Shown piece after piece: positions 47,248 to 59,729 of a stretch of 64,000 bases of DNA (positions within the stretch are counted from its first letter, which is position 1; every line of letters starts with the position of its first letter). The stretch spans positions 6,567,001-6,631,000 of the forward strand of contig CM049402.1 of the NCBI GenBank assembly GCA_026929865.2. Direction: 5' to 3'. The translations under genes were made by a program, and so were the position numbers. The stretch comes from Hyperoplus lanceolatus. Its lineage: Eukaryota; Chordata; Actinopteri; Uranoscopiformes; Ammodytidae. The notes below the pieces were generated by a model that saw only the letters and a list, made by a program, of their open reading frames with translations, did not search any database and was not told the DNA's origin.

Positions 47248-47532
47248 TTAAAGGTGGAGTCAGAGATTCTGGAGAACAAAGAACAAAAAAAATCCAGTGT
47301 TAATACATAGCCTAGGCTCTGTAAACAGGTATGTAAACAAAGGGGGCCCACCGTAGTTAGCAAGATACCCATTTACAGAACCTAGCCTGTGTATTAACAA
47401 TGGATTTTCTTTCAGCACACAAAAACAAACAGTACGGACAGGTAGAGGATAGTGAGGAGACATTCACTGATTTTTACATATAAGTAATTTTGACAACAAG
47501 CGTTCTCCAGAAACGCTGACTCCACCTTTTAA
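47248..47532. mobile_element. TTAA-flanked MITE, family 3
   Basis: TTAA at 47248-47251 and 47529-47532. Inner ends AGGTGGAGTCAGAGATTCTG and, reverse-complemented, AAGGTGGAGTCAGCGTTTCT. It is 285 bp with no coding content. It shares its right TTAA with the next element. Confidence 0.8.
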
Positions 47533-47952
47533 AGGTGCTGTAAGCGTAATAGTTCTTTTAGCTAACTTCCTGTCAGTTACTGCAGTTAGCAGTTCCCTCA
47601 CTCGTCCCTACGTCACCACATTAATGCACTTGGGTCTTCAAAGAGCGATTCATCTAGCACCATCTCAGATAAGTAATTGTGATAAAACATGATAAAAACC
47701 ATCAAAACAGACATTGGGAAGGATTTTTACCTGCTCCGCCATTGTAGGCGCATAAGCATTCACCCATCTGTCCTCTGGCGTGCACTGGCAGTGAGACTAT
47801 GAGTGAGACAGGTGTCGGTTTGTAGCGTTCTCTCTTGTGATTGGATATTAATTTTGGGATCCAACAAAAAGTCTATTTGCCGATTGCATGCATAGCAGCT
47901 GACTGAGAGATCGGCTTTATGAAACGCGCACATTATGTAAGTGATCACTGTA
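47529..47952. mobile_element. TTAA MITE family 2 copy 2, right end missing
   Basis: Starts at the TTAA that closes the family 3 element and follows copy 1 (7343) closely to gatcactgta. The last 50 bp and the right terminus are replaced by a GC-rich repeat (gcgcggctggcccatagaggg). Confidence 0.75.
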
Positions 47953-48167
47953 AAGAGCAGGCGCGGCTGGCCCATAGAGGGCGCTGGGGCGCCGCCCCCC
48001 TCCTCCAACCCAAAAAATTAAAAATATTAAAATATTTTTTTTTTATTAATTTGAGGCAACTAAACTATTTAATTTTACTTGAGAATGCACACTGAATTTA
48101 TATTCTGGCACTGTATTTACATTTAATGGCGAAATTCAAGCTCTAAACTGACTAATTTGACTTCTAC
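47953..48167. repeat. GC-rich hAT-like left end
   Basis: aggcgcggctggcccatagaggg with gggcgccgcccccctcc resembles the GGGGCGCC-rich ends of the hAT group seen at 1484 and 5394. Its partner end was not found. Confidence 0.35.
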
Positions 48168-48278
48168 GGGCGCCAGTTCACGGCGCCCCAAACCCTCGTT
48201 CACTCTGAATGGCCCTATCAATTTCTATTGCCATTCAGTTTTAACGGAGGGTTTGGGGCGCTAGGCATTGGCGCCCAG
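48168..48278. repeat. Imperfect hairpin of about 110 bp
   Basis: gggcgcc...ggcgccccaaaccctc at the left pairs with gagggtttggggcgc...ggcgccc at the right, with ctgaatgg/ccattcag pairing inside and a loop of about 18 bases (ccctatcaatttctattg). It could fold as a long stem in single-stranded DNA or RNA. Confidence 0.75.
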
Positions 48279-49125
48279 TAACTGGTTACCTGGCAACAAA
48301 AACAACAACGTTCGGATCTACTACCGGTTGCTCGCGGAGTCGCGTGCAGAGTTGCCAACTTAGCGATTTTGTCGCTATATTTAGTGACTTTTATACCCCC
48401 CTGGCGACTTTTTTTCAAAACAGCGACAAGCGACACATCTAGCTTTTATTCTGGTGTTATTGGGGACTTTTTCGCCAAGGCAAGTATCACTTTTAACTGT
48501 TCTCAATGAGCAGCGGGAGACTCCCCGGCCCCTCCCCGTCACAGAGCACTGACAGGCGGCCCGGTCCTCGCGCAGCAGTCCCTCCCAGCTGCGGTCAGAG
48601 CAGGAGATACACCTCTCTGCTCGTGTTCCGTTAGCATCCCTATTAGCAGGTGTAGTAGCAGCTTTCCCCCCTCTTCTACAGTCTATGAGTAGTGCAACTC
48701 AAAATGTTATGCAGTGCTTTTTTAAACTTTGAGCATGTATGATTACTGTTAGACTTACCATTATCACGTTGTTTATGCGATTGTCACGTTCATAACACAC
48801 AAGAACCTCACTTATTGCCTATGTTGGCATCATGCTTTTAGTGTGCATATTGTACATATTTCTCTGCAAACATGCCAACAGACGTGGAGTCACCTGCCGT
48901 TTGTCGGCATTCAAACACTTTATTTGAAGGCGTATTCATAAGACTGTCATAAGACTGTCATGACACCTGTCATGAAAATTATGAATGGTTATGACTGCTG
49001 TCATAAAGTGTCATTCGGTCAATTATGTCACGTTTAATGCAACATTGACATTGTCTGAGATATCTTTGTTATGACAACCTGACATAAGCTGAGACAAAAT
49101 AAGTTGTCCGTGTCTTTGTTATGAC
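48279..49125. other. Repeat-like mixture; no gene
   Basis: 48350-48500 contains gttgccaacttagcgattttgtcgc, a text common in fish interspersed repeats. 48935-49125 repeats tgtcataa and gacataa words in both orientations, resembling a small inverted-repeat family. Boundaries are unclear. Confidence 0.4.
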
Positions 49126-49970
49126 TGTTGGGAATTCATAAGGGGTAGATTTGGTCAAAGTCAAGAATATTATTAATTTCAAGGAAATTATAATATTAAG
49201 AAAAAATTTTAATTAACGATCAATTAAATTAGTCCAGCTAATCAGTACGTATTAATACCTACGGGCACCACCCTTTGAAAAGGGAACTTTAGATCAAATC
49301 AGAAAAACAGTCTGTATGCAAGGGATTTACCTTTTAAAATGTCAAAGTTGGTTACAATGTACATTTAAGATAATGAAGGAGTGAATATTCGAGCATAGAC
49401 CTTATTTACCAGCAATTAGTGAAATACAAGACACAAATATCACAGACACTGCTTCTTAAAATCCAAATGTAAGGGTTTATTTACTTAGGCAAGTTGATTA
49501 AAGCGATACACATAAAGTCAGCGCTTTCATGAACTAAACCCTAATTTAAGAAAGCAGACATAGTACAAGCAATAATAAGAACAGTTTAGAATCAAACCCA
49601 CAGGCTATAGTACATGTGTATATACCACTGTGTGTGTGTGTGTGGCAGGTAGGTGTCAAAAAAAGAAAAGGGGGGGTGGACACCGCCCAAAGCCAAAAAA
49701 ATAGCGGACAGCTGTGGCGTTTTACGTCACGTGAGAGAGTCACCGATAGCTAGCAATCACGTCGTGATCTAACTGTGACGTTAAAAATCACGTGAAGGTC
49801 AGCGTGCGACCTACTCAGTGCTTTGAAACCACCGAAGTCAACGCTCATATGCTTAACAATCTCGCGCAAGTAGCAAGAATATGTGTTGGTGTGCGGATAT
49901 ACAGAGTTTGGAATAAAGAGAGAGAGAAAGAAAGAGGAGATCAAGTAAAAGCTGTACAAAAAGTGCACAG
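49126..49970 (+). repeat. LTR-like stretch, unclassified
   Basis: Begins tgttgggaattc abruptly within the tgtcataa repeat. It contains a TG microsatellite (about 49628-49644), a purine tract (aaaaaaagaaaaggggggg, about 49657) and a second purine run at about 49917-49940. The start resembles some fish LTRs, but no second LTR, primer site or gag-pol is recognised. Confidence 0.3.
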
Positions 49971-50370
49971 TTAGTTATTTCACCTTGATTTGCTAGCCTG
50001 AGATCCTCACGAGTGGTCTCGCAAAACTGATGCTGCTTCAAGAGAGGCCATCAGGGAACAGCTGTTCTGGCACGTAAACGGCAATCACAACAATCAAAAT
50101 ATCTCCCGGAAGCGGGAGGAAAAGCCACAGTGAGCAGTTAGGCAATTATTATGAAAGTAATGCTGTCAGAATCACATTTAAAAAAGGGAAAAGCGACTCG
50201 TCAATCGTGCCCTTGTATAAGTTAATGTATACCTAAATAGATATCTATAGCCTAATTTATAGCCCAGACAAATGCCTACATGAACCGTCTCCGACGGTGA
50301 TAGAGGACGATGGGTAGTTTAGAGGATCACCATGGTCCACACGGCAGGTTTAGAGGAGAGTCCCTGCTTA

Positions 50371-50901
50371 TTATGCCGGTGGAGGAAGCGATCTTCTTGG
50401 GGAAGAGCAGGGCCCGTTACGGTCAGCTGGCTTGCTCCGGTAGTGGCGTGACACCTCGACGAGGAGCTCGGAGAAAAAGGCAGTGGGGCGCGCACCCTCA
50501 AGTGACTCTGGTAAGCCCACAATACGAACGTTCTGTCTCCTGCTTCTCCCTTCCAAATCCGATAGTTTAGCTTTCAACAGCTTGTTATCTTCCTGCAGTG
50601 AGGAGCACGTAGCCTCAAGTTGCTCCAGGCGTCCGCAAACAGTTTCTGCATTCTCCTCGAGATCGGTTATACGTTTCCCCTGGCTTGAGACCACGGCCTG
50701 GATGCTGTCCAGCTTAGCGTCCATGCTGGCGAAAGATGATTTAAACTCGCCAGCTATCGCTGCTCTATGCTGTTCAAGCAGATCCGCAATGGAAGCCACT
50801 GAACATACTACCAACGTCCATGCTAACCACGCTGTCCGAGGACATATTTGACTCTGCCGAATCTCTTTTTGCGTTTTTCTTGCTTCTAGGCATTTCTCCA
50901 A
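50371..50901 (-). pseudogene. L1 (Tx1-like) ORF1 fragment
   Basis: ORF1 proteins of L1-type LINEs are RNA-binding chaperones that form coiled-coil trimers. This 176-codon frame has ADLLEQHRAAIAGEFKSSFA, a heptad-patterned stretch of about residues 60-115 (MDAKLDSIQAVVSSQGKRIT, then DLEENAETVCGRLEQLEATC), and SDLEGRSRRQNVRIVGLPES, the conserved junction into the RRM-like domain. After SELLVEV the frame diverges, so most of the RNA-binding domain and the C-terminal domain are lost; the usual length is roughly 300 residues. The N-terminus also departs from family sequences. No ORF2 follows. Similar L1-derived noncoding text runs to about 51000. Confidence 0.75.
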
Positions 50902-51154
50902 AACAGTATCAGTGTTACCGGCAACACAAGCACAAAAACAATCTACGAGAATAGGGTTTAATCAGTTAGGTCTGAAATATTTTGTGGGAGCTATAGAGCG
51001 ATCGTGCCTACCCCATGCTCTGTAACCCGGCCTTTATTTATTTTTTAAAAACTTCCATGCTGATTTACAGAGTCATGATGATGCCTGCAAAGGTCAGCAC
51101 TGGAACATGGCAGTGCACTGCGTGTGTGCAGTTTATAACATGTACATCCGTCAG

Positions 51155-51298
51155 TCTGCCCCAGGGCAGCTGTGGCTACTCTGTAGTTTACCACTGTGTG
51201 TTAGTTTATGACTGTGTGTGAACGAATTTAACCTGGAACCCTGTATGCGCTTTGAGTCACAGAGAAATAAAGCGCTATATAAATCCAATCAATTATTA
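51155..51298 (+). repeat. L2-like LINE/SINE 3' end
   Basis: ccccagggcagctgtggcta followed by gtagtttaccactgtgtg and ending aaagcgctatataaatccaa is the well-known 3' end of fish L2-like retroposons. It ends in a short A/T tail. Confidence 0.65.
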
Positions 51299-51888
51299 CT
51301 GGTTCTAATCCGCCCATTTGCCTTAATGATGCTGACAGTGGCCCCCACCTAATGACCCGGCTCAGACGTCACCCTGCTGCACTGTATTCATTTCAGCGGG
51401 GCACGGCCGCACACTGGGAAGGTTATTGTTTATTGTGTCTGTCAGAGTCTGATAAAGCCCTTCACATTATCCATCCTTATTTGGGAGGGAGGAGGATGGA
51501 GACGCACAAGCAGCTTACACTGGAAGAAAAATGCCTCTTCAAAAATATGGGGAGAAAAGGCAATTGAAGGTGTATTTCACAACTAAGTAAAATCCTGCCT
51601 GGTGAAAATTCAGGTTTCATGAAATCTTTTTAAGCCTTTCATGATAGAAGAGATCCAGAAATGAGTTGGGAACACTTCTTTTGAAGTATATTTTACTAGC
51701 ATTAGGAAATGTTATGTATAATATGTAATGATATGTAAGCCTTTAATGCTCAAAAGCAATGTATTCTCCCCCCTGACTTGTCCATGTCATTATCTTCATC
51801 TCAAGTGTAATTTGAACTTATTTCAAATAATACATCGGTGTCACCATTCTAGATTCAAAGTAATCACCTGCTACTTGAAATACGATTG
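51299..51888. other. No gene seen
   Basis: Unassigned. 51310-51560 is GC-richer and repeat-free. Confidence 0.45.
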
Positions 51889-52859
51889 TTAAAGGCCCTG
51901 GCAACCCACAGACATAAATATATGACATTAATGTTGGTTTTCTCTATAAGTTGTTTACAATTATCCAATTAAAAATACGTTTTCATAAATATTATAAAAT
52001 GTAGTCTAAAAACTGCTTTTTTGCTGTCTAGAACATTTTGCAGGGTGGTGATAGGGAACGTTCTCTCAGTCATTGCGCTGAGCAGGTTTAGCCCAGTTCA
52101 GACCAAAGATACACCACACAACGAGACGCAAACTTGAAAATGCTGCAAATGCTCAACGAGCCTGACTGGCAGTTCACACTGCTGCACCGGGCTGCAATGC
52201 TACCTGGTTTCCCTAGCAAAGGTGAATGCTCTGGCACAACTGAGAGCCACAGCTCAGAATCACTTGCATCCTGCTAGAAAGTAACCTATAGGTTTGCAAT
52301 TAGTTGTAGGCTATTTTTCCCACCACAACCACAAGCTATTTAATTGAATCAGGTGTCTGTGTCACAATGAAAATATATAAAATTATCTCTGGCTCATATT
52401 TATTGTTATCTCTTATTAGTTTGTTTCCCGTTTAACTTGCAAAAAATCCCCTATCCATTTTAGGCAGATGCATCTTTAAAATCAGATTTTTAACCGGGCT
52501 CAGGCGCAAAGAGACAGTCTGTATCTCTTGCGCGGCACCAGAGAGATGGTATAGAATTGTTTTTATAGTCTTTTAGAATCGCGTGACGTGTGAAAACAAA
52601 ACTCAAAGCCACAATTCGAATTTGAAATGTTCTAATGGTCCTCCAAATGTATAAGAATGGAGAAATGTCTGAAAACGGCTTGTAATGCAACATTCGAATC
52701 AGGATTTTTCAAATGGTCGACCAACTGAAATGACAGTAGCTTAGCGGGGGGTTGGCAGCTATTCCTAAAACCTTTCATATACATATTAACATTCATTTTA
52801 CCCCCCCCAAATAACATAGTTGCAAGGATTTAGTGGATTTGGGTTGCCAGGGCCTTTAA
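51889..52859. mobile_element. TTAA-flanked DNA transposon, family 5
   Basis: TTAAAGGCCCTGGCAACCCA at 51889-51908 is perfectly inverted at 52840-52859. With TTAA as target, the element spans 971 bp. No transposase is recognised; the small open frames inside show no domain. Confidence 0.85.
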
Positions 52860-53534
52860 GTGATTTAGAATTTTAAGATGAGATATATCTTGGAGTTGAC
52901 TAGACATACTTATATTGAGCATGTCTTAATAGGAAGAGCTTTTGCGTCATAGTAAGCCTTGTAATCCTCATTTTCAATTCAAGTCCCTATATCTCACTGA
53001 AATGTGTGCCTGTGATTGTGTCTTATATTAAGTGGCATGAGATATTTTGACTAGAAATACCACCACTATACTTGGTAAGATTTAGATTTGTTTTGCAGTG
53101 TTCAATTCTCCCTCTTTCCACTCACTGTTTTATGTCTAGCTGCCCTGTAATTATTCTCTTTGTCTTAATTCCTTATTTCTCTCCCTGCCTGCCATCAGCT
53201 CACCTCTCCGTTTCACCCACCTCACACACTAATAACACCCATTGCATTTTACTTTTTTTCATGCTCCACATGGAGGCCCCCCCCCCCTAATATTTTCCCT
53301 TGGGGGCGCCCAAGGTGATGAATGGCTCTGGCTAGTGTATCGATTTCCAAACCGAAACAATTTAGGGCCAAAACAACTAGCAGTTTATCATATTGATTTT
53401 CCTTTAAAGGTGACAACGCGCATCTGAATGAATACATGATGGGGCGGACGCATGGACAAATGGTTAACGCTTCCTCGCTGAGCATTGACTGAGATTTAAG
53501 GCCACTTTCACTCACACACACACACACACTCACG

Positions 53535-53612
<78 letters not shown>

Positions 53613-54291
53613 CACACTCACACACACACACACACAAGCTCGGCCCCACATGACATGTCTTCTCACAGTGCTGTTTAAGCGAGAAGTCGATGTGGCAGCG
53701 GGAGTGTGTAGGCAAATCTGAAGTTCCCCTTGACGATATACAGTACATGCATTTATACTGCTCAATGCCTGAGTTAATGTTTGTTGTGTTGTGTTGTGCA
53801 TTGCAGTATATAAATTCAACCAACAGTGAAATTCAAGCACTAACATTTCAGACACCTGCCCTGCGGTGCCAAATCAAAGGCTCATCATTAAACCCCCATG
53901 GAAAAAGGTAGAATTAAGTGCACTTGTCATATTAAGTTTTATACAGTGACCAGAGGCAGAAAAGATCATGGAGGTCTACAGTCACATTATACAAACTGAA
54001 TTTCGCTTTTCTTTATTTTTTGGTGGAGTCAAGTGTCAAGATCAGCCTTTTCTTAATACCAGATTGGATTTGATTACAATCTGCTGACGCCGCAGCCCCG
54101 CGACACACCTGAAAAAGCATGTAGCTCTCTGCCCTGAATGCATTAGTGCTGACAGCGGAGTCACAGGCGGGGCGGATGTGCCCTTGGCCATGGTGCTCTT
54201 AGCTTCACCACCCCAAACAGTGACCATGCAGCAGGGACAGCTGGGACAATGGTGGGAATGAAAAAACACACAAGAGAAACTAGAAAAAAAA
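52860..54291. other. No gene seen; CA repeat at 53512-53635
   Basis: Unassigned sequence with a long interrupted CA microsatellite at 53512-53635. Cys-Val open frames over it are repeat artefacts. 54040-54250 is repeat-free and may be constrained. Confidence 0.5.
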
Positions 54292-54545
54292 CAGTAAAAC
54301 TTAACAATAAGGGTACATTAACAAACTGTTAGTTAATGCTATAAGTTAATATTTACTGTTAGTAAAATGCGTTGTTAAGGCTTATTAAGAATGTATTAAC
54401 TGTTGATGCTTAGTTGTTAGTGGTAAGTTAACTAATACTTAGTTTAGCAAATACCTTATTAAAGGTAAGTTAATGCTTGATTGATACTTATTAAGCATTA
54501 ACTAAGCAACAGTTACATAATGTACTCTTATTGTAAAGTGTTAAA
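54292..54545. repeat. Small inverted-end repeat, ACACTTTACAATAAGGGT family copy 1
   Basis: The left end (aacttaacaataagggtaca) and the inverted right end (tactcttattgtaaagtgtt) match the family; the interior is rich in gttaatgc and taactaa words. A related copy lies at 58075-58310. Confidence 0.6.
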
Positions 54546-55751
54546 AAACAAACAAAGAAACAACAATGGGGAAGTAATGAATGACAGCTTGGTATTGCAG
54601 GCACATTATCTGCTTAACCGTATAGGTCCGTTCCTCATGCTGGTTCTCCCACTCCAGCTGGTTAAATTAGCTCGACACCTAGGATGCCCCAAAATAGAAA
54701 TTACTTTTATGTGAAAATGTCTGCAGGATGGAGAGAGCAGCAGGGGACACACACATGCAATTAGATGGACATGTGGCTCTGCAAAATCTATATTTTGCAA
54801 ATAAAAAATATAATGCTAGTGGGAAAACACATTATCGCCCCCTTATGATAAGTCACTGTGAAATCAATATCAGGGAAATGAGAAGAGAATATTGTTAAAA
54901 TAGGACCCCTAACTGTGGTATATAAATCCTTTAAAATCCAATATGCTTTTTATCCGCTATGCTTACTATACTCCACAAAAGTGCACCAACATTTATCAAT
55001 TTTTTAAATGTATAATGTGATATATAAAAGGCAGAAAGAAATCAAACCAAAAGGACATATAATGTAGTTTTATGTATTTTACGTACTACAAATGAAACGG
55101 GCAATAAAGGATGTTTGTTTGACCTTTAACACACAAATGAATCTCACGCAGGTGTAATGGCTGCGAAATGGCTAAAAATTTGCTGCGAAAGGAAGCTCAA
55201 CTAATGATTAAAAATAATAAACGCACTGCTGTTATCAATGGGAGCTTCATTTTCTCAGTGAGTAATGAAGCAAGAATGGAACCCCTGCACTTAACTTCTG
55301 CTCTGCATCGTAATATAACACTCACACATTACGAAGTGAAGAAGTAGATTTTCACTACTGAACTTACTAATATTTTTAAACAGGGCTGCTGAGTTTTGAT
55401 CATGTTCACTCTATTCAGGCATTTTTATTCCCAGCTTTTGGTTCAGAGTATTTCATGAGGGATTGGCCAGAAATCTGTTCTGGATATTCATGATCCCCTA
55501 ACCATTTCTGATATTATGGAGACCATTAACATTACTACATCTACTGCCACGTTAGAGTCAAAACTTACAAATAATGAGTTTGGTCTATGATAAGGTAACC
55601 TTGAAATCAAACAAGTTCATCTCCAAGACATGTAATACATGCAGTATGTATGCATGATCTCCATATGATGAACTCTAATGTTATAACCACCTCTGACCCG
55701 ACTAACAATAAGTAGAATCAACATGTATGCAATAATTTAACAAAAACTCCA
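54546..55751. other. No gene seen
   Basis: Repeat-poor, AT-rich sequence. 54600-54720 and 55140-55320 look unique. Confidence 0.45.
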
Positions 55752-56105
55752 GCAGAAGAGAGCCCGTTTCCATTGACTCCAATGTTAAACATACCGTTTT
55801 CACAGCATTATTAAACCTATTTCAGGCCTGGATCAAAAAAACATTCTAGTCTGTATGTTTAGTTCATATCTCCATGACAACTCTGAGGGGTGTCAATTTT
55901 TTTGGACCACGCTTTTTATTCTTTTGGAGGTTAAAATGTATTGGCGCGATCTCTTGAGTGACAGCTCTCCGCCCGCTGTCCCTCACTTTGCCTCGGAGGT
56001 ATATGTCAGCTATCTCCCTCAAACACAAACCAGGATTATTGGATGCCGTGTGAATAACTGAGGTCAGCCCGGATGCTACATCCATATTATTTACTATCTA
56101 TGGTC
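55752..56105 (-). repeat. Interspersed repeat ending in GACCATAGATAGTA
   Basis: Text from agcagaagagagcc through gttcatatctccatgacaactctgagggg to tactatctatggtc is found in inverse orientation at about 62985-63275, and its GACCATAGATAGTA end matches 60409-60422. It is a partial copy of the element inserted at 60413. Confidence 0.7.
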
Positions 56106-56148
56106 AAGACCAGGACCAGACCAGTTCAAGACCCACATGACAGTCTAA

Positions 56149-57172
56149 GGGTGTATTCACACATGCCGTGTTTAGTTCGGTTGAAACAAACTCAGATGCA
56201 CTTCTGCCTTCGGTGCGCATCTTTCAGGCAGGTGTGAATACAGCAATCGCACTCGGGGGAGGACCAAACAAACGCTCCGAGACCCAGCTGAAGAGGTAGT
56301 CTCGGTGCGTTTCCAAACGCACTCTGCTGCAGTTCGTTTGTGGTGTGAATTTGTCCGGACTCGATCCGATCCAAATGCAGGAGGAACTGTGCCTTTTCTT
56401 TCTTTTCTTTTTTAATAAATAGCCGTCAGCTTCACATTATGGGAAAGTGTTGTTGTCGCCATTGTTAGGACGATAAGTTGTGGTTTGACCGGGAGCCCAG
56501 AACAATATATTACATTTGATCGAGAGGACGCGTAAACATGCTGAATGTGTTCAGCGATCAGATGAAGGAGAGGGGAGCGTCTCCCGCACAGTGCCAACAG
56601 GTTCACGCTGCGCAAGAAGTGTGTTTTTATTTTGCTTCCCATGTACGGTACCGTCAATACTATCCCCGTGTCAGTTTGGAGCTGAACTGCGCCGACCCAG
56701 CTGATACACAGCTTAATCAGCTGAGTGTCAGTTTGAGCATATTCTTCTCGCGTGACGCGTGTCCAGCACCAAAAATACAGTAAAAATTATGTTTCACATT
56801 GTAGGCTACAAGCCACATAACGTGGCATTGACATAGGGCTACATATTATAACCATATGAAACAACAATAAGTTGATCTTTTTCCTCTTTATTTATAGGTT
56901 AAATGTAGGCCATTTTATTATTTTTAACCCCTATTATATCAATGATATAAATTTCGCAGTTTTAACTTCGTGCTTCCTGTTTCTCTCCACCCCAGAATGT
57001 CTGTCCAATGAATGAATAACCTCAGATCACGTGTGGTTTTGCTTCGTAATGCTGGGTCACTTGAAAAAGGGGCAATATGAAAGTGGACCACACCAAACAA
57101 AAAAAATCAAAACTCTATTTGGTCTGGACCAAAGCAAGTGAACTAGCGGACTTTCCCAGTGTGAAAACACCC
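56149..57172 (+). mobile_element. PIF/Harbinger-like DNA transposon, degraded
   Basis: Inverted ends GGGTGTATTCACAC and GTGTGAAAACACCC are flanked by TAA (56146-56148) and TAG (57173-57175), consistent with a mutated three-base TWA target. Subterminal words (gtttggtctggacc, aactagcggac) are typical of this fish repeat. A Myb-like protein remnant lies inside. Confidence 0.6.
56538..56783 (+). pseudogene. Myb/SANT-like protein remnant of a Harbinger element
   Basis: Harbinger elements encode a Myb-like DNA-binding protein beside the nuclease. Here MLNVFSDQMKERGASPAQCQ followed by QVHAAQ fits the end of such a domain (F-x-x-I-x-x-x-M-x-x-R-G...A-x-Q-C-x-x-K). The expected first helix with tryptophans is not in frame, and the C-terminal part of the 81-codon frame is not recognisable. 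No nuclease is seen. The identification rests on one motif. Confidence 0.35.
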
Positions 57173-57175
57173 TAG

Positions 57176-58074
57176 ATGTGGAACATGCACAGTAGACACT
57201 CCTCAAATTGATGTGAAGGATCCACATTGGCATAAAGACACACTCTGAAAAACAAATTAAGATTATTGTATTCACCTCTTGTATTGACATATACTGTAGG
57301 TATGTGTATGTATGAAGTATGTATGATCGAGCCATGACAATCAAACTGAAGACTGTTATATTTGGCTACAACAGATTGCATGTTGTTGTTGAAAACAATT
57401 AATGAATGACTCCTTGATTCATTGTGCACCATCAGTACTAAATCAACCCTATAGACACAGAGTGATGCATCACTTCCTCACAAGGTCTGCATATCCTGTG
57501 GTCCATTTAGTACGTCACGCTAGGCCTTACACTACAGTATGTCATAGTTAGAGCTGTGTCCCATAGGTGGCAAGCCCATCTGTAGAGGAACCGGTACAGC
57601 TATTTAGTGCTGTAATTTACTTTCCCGTTGACCTCTTCTCCCTCAACATAAGCGTCATCTACAGTTAGTTTTTACCTCAGTATATCTTCCAGAAGAATGC
57701 TTTTTGACACCCCTTAGTGGACTAGGTTTTCATTGCTATGAGCCGCTGAGAGAGGCATAGAAATTGCTTGGTATATAACAGTAGTTTGTCCGCTCAATAA
57801 CAGTGTCTGGAGGGGGAATAAGTATATATGTATTCTGACCACTGTTGCCACTGATGGAAATAAAATTGGTGTCTCCTCCACTTGCTTTATGGATTTCTCC
57901 CCTGTGCTGGACTGCAAACATGGTGATTGTAGACAAGCCTTTGCCTAAGGAAGTGATCAAAACTAACAAATCGAGAAAGAAAAACTGACAACCATTAAAA
58001 GCAACCGTTGAAAGCCCACTGCAGATGCATTAAAGCTATATGACATCAGAACAAAGGTATATTGGGTAACACGT
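57176..58074. other. No gene seen
   Basis: Unassigned sequence. Confidence 0.5.
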
Positions 58075-58310
58075 GGGTCAGTTAATGCTCTAAATGGTTT
58101 GTTAAAGCCTATAATGTTATCAACGGTTAGTCAATGCTTTATAAGGCATTACATATACTCAGTTAACTAATGTTTTGTTAATGCTATGTTTATGAATTAT
58201 ATTAACTAAGCAGTCTTTAACAGTTAGTAAATGCTAATTTAACTCTTATGCAGTGTTTAGTTAGCATTTGCAAACAGTACATTAATGAACCCTTATTGTA
58301 AAGTGTTACC
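58075..58310. repeat. Small inverted-end repeat, copy 2
   Basis: Starts ggtaacac and ends cccttattgtaaagtgttacc, with gttaatgc-rich interior as in 54292-54545. Ends are short inverted repeats. Confidence 0.6.
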
Positions 58311-59729
58311 TCTTGTGTATTGATAACTATTATTATACAGGTTTCTTGAAACCAAAAAAAGCGTAACATCCCATGTCAGTTTAAGGGTGCAGTGTTCTGT
58401 GATAGAGTTTGATTGGGTGCGTTGGTCAAGCCCGGGTGACCTTTCAGAGGAGTGCCTACAGCTGTGCCCACAGGCTGTTGTCAGGCTTGGACTGACCTCT
58501 GTGAGCTCTGCAGCACCTTCCCACGCAACAATGTCTCCAGGGCATAAGACCATCGCAAGTCCAAGAACACACCAGATATTACTGTCGTCAAGAAGCCACA
58601 CAGCATGCAGCAGCAGGAGGCGTATGATGGAAGGGAAATGTACCTGCCACTGCTATATACCTTAAGTGCACTTTGAATGGTGCTTTTCAACAAGATCCCA
58701 TTTAAGAGTGTGTCTCCAGATAAAAAAGTTTATTTTCAAAGTCGCTGAGTTCCATTGAGGTGGTCTGTAATCTGCGTCACCAGCGTGGCATTTAAGATCA
58801 CCCATCCCTATACATTTAAAATAAGTGATAGAAAGATTTTAGCCGCAAAAAAGGGAAAAAAATGCCACCCTTCAGATGCAATCATGGCTGCCGATTGATT
58901 ATGTTCAAATTTGGGGCGAACAGAAGAAGAATCAGCATACAAATCAGTCCAGAGAGGCTCCTGACGGCTTCCAGAGCACAATTGGGTTTGGGTTGGTGGG
59001 CTGAAATTTTAGTCTAGCCTTCCTTCCTGCTGGAAAACACACACAGCTTTCAGCGCACAACGTGTATGTTAATGGTCCGAAAAGCTTTGTATTTTAAATA
59101 GCTTGATAAATTCATTTAACAGTGCACATTTCTGTTTTTGGTTGATGATGGCTTATTGCTAACAGCTAAAAACAATATTCAGAATTTCATAGAACTATAT
59201 ATGTAGAATGAATATTATACTGATGGGGCAGCCATAAAGAAACATGTGCTGTATGTCTTTATGAGCATAAAGAAGACACTGGTACAGACAGCTAGCATAG
59301 TGTAATGATCTCAGGCTAAGCTTTAGTGTCTTAACTAGCTGCTTCACTGGTCTCCTTAATGTCAGTCCACTGACCAGCTGGAATCGACCTGGAGTCCAAT
59401 TTTTACCCAACCGTAAACAATACTGCTCAGAGGAAAGATTCTAGATTTTCTGTTCTTGGTTTTTCTTGTTCATGTTCACCTCTCTTGTCACCAGGCCCGT
59501 GCACAGCACTCAAGGGGGGGGGGGGGGGGGGTTTGATACCCTGCTCTCGTGCCCCCACTTTTGTGTCCAAAAGTGCTCTCAATGATAAAGGAATACATAT
59601 TTTCTTTAATTCTATCACGTATAAAAACGAAAATGTATGGTAGTATCCATGAAAAATATGCCTAATCATGTCACAACTTCAGAGAGTATTTAGTTTTCAT
59701 ATGTCTGTTTCCTGCTTTTTCCACACTAA
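58311..59729. other. No gene seen; G run at about 59513-59531
   Basis: 58380-58665 has open frames on both strands but no recognised domain. A G homopolymer lies at 59513-59531. Confidence 0.45.

Noticed and set aside
53249..53855. Cys-Val-rich minus-strand frames up to 118 codons
   Set aside because: They translate the interrupted CA repeat at 53512-53635.
58387..58693. Overlapping open frames of 70-102 codons on both strands
   Set aside because: No recognised domain on either strand, and overlapping frames on both strands are expected in GC-richer non-coding sequence.
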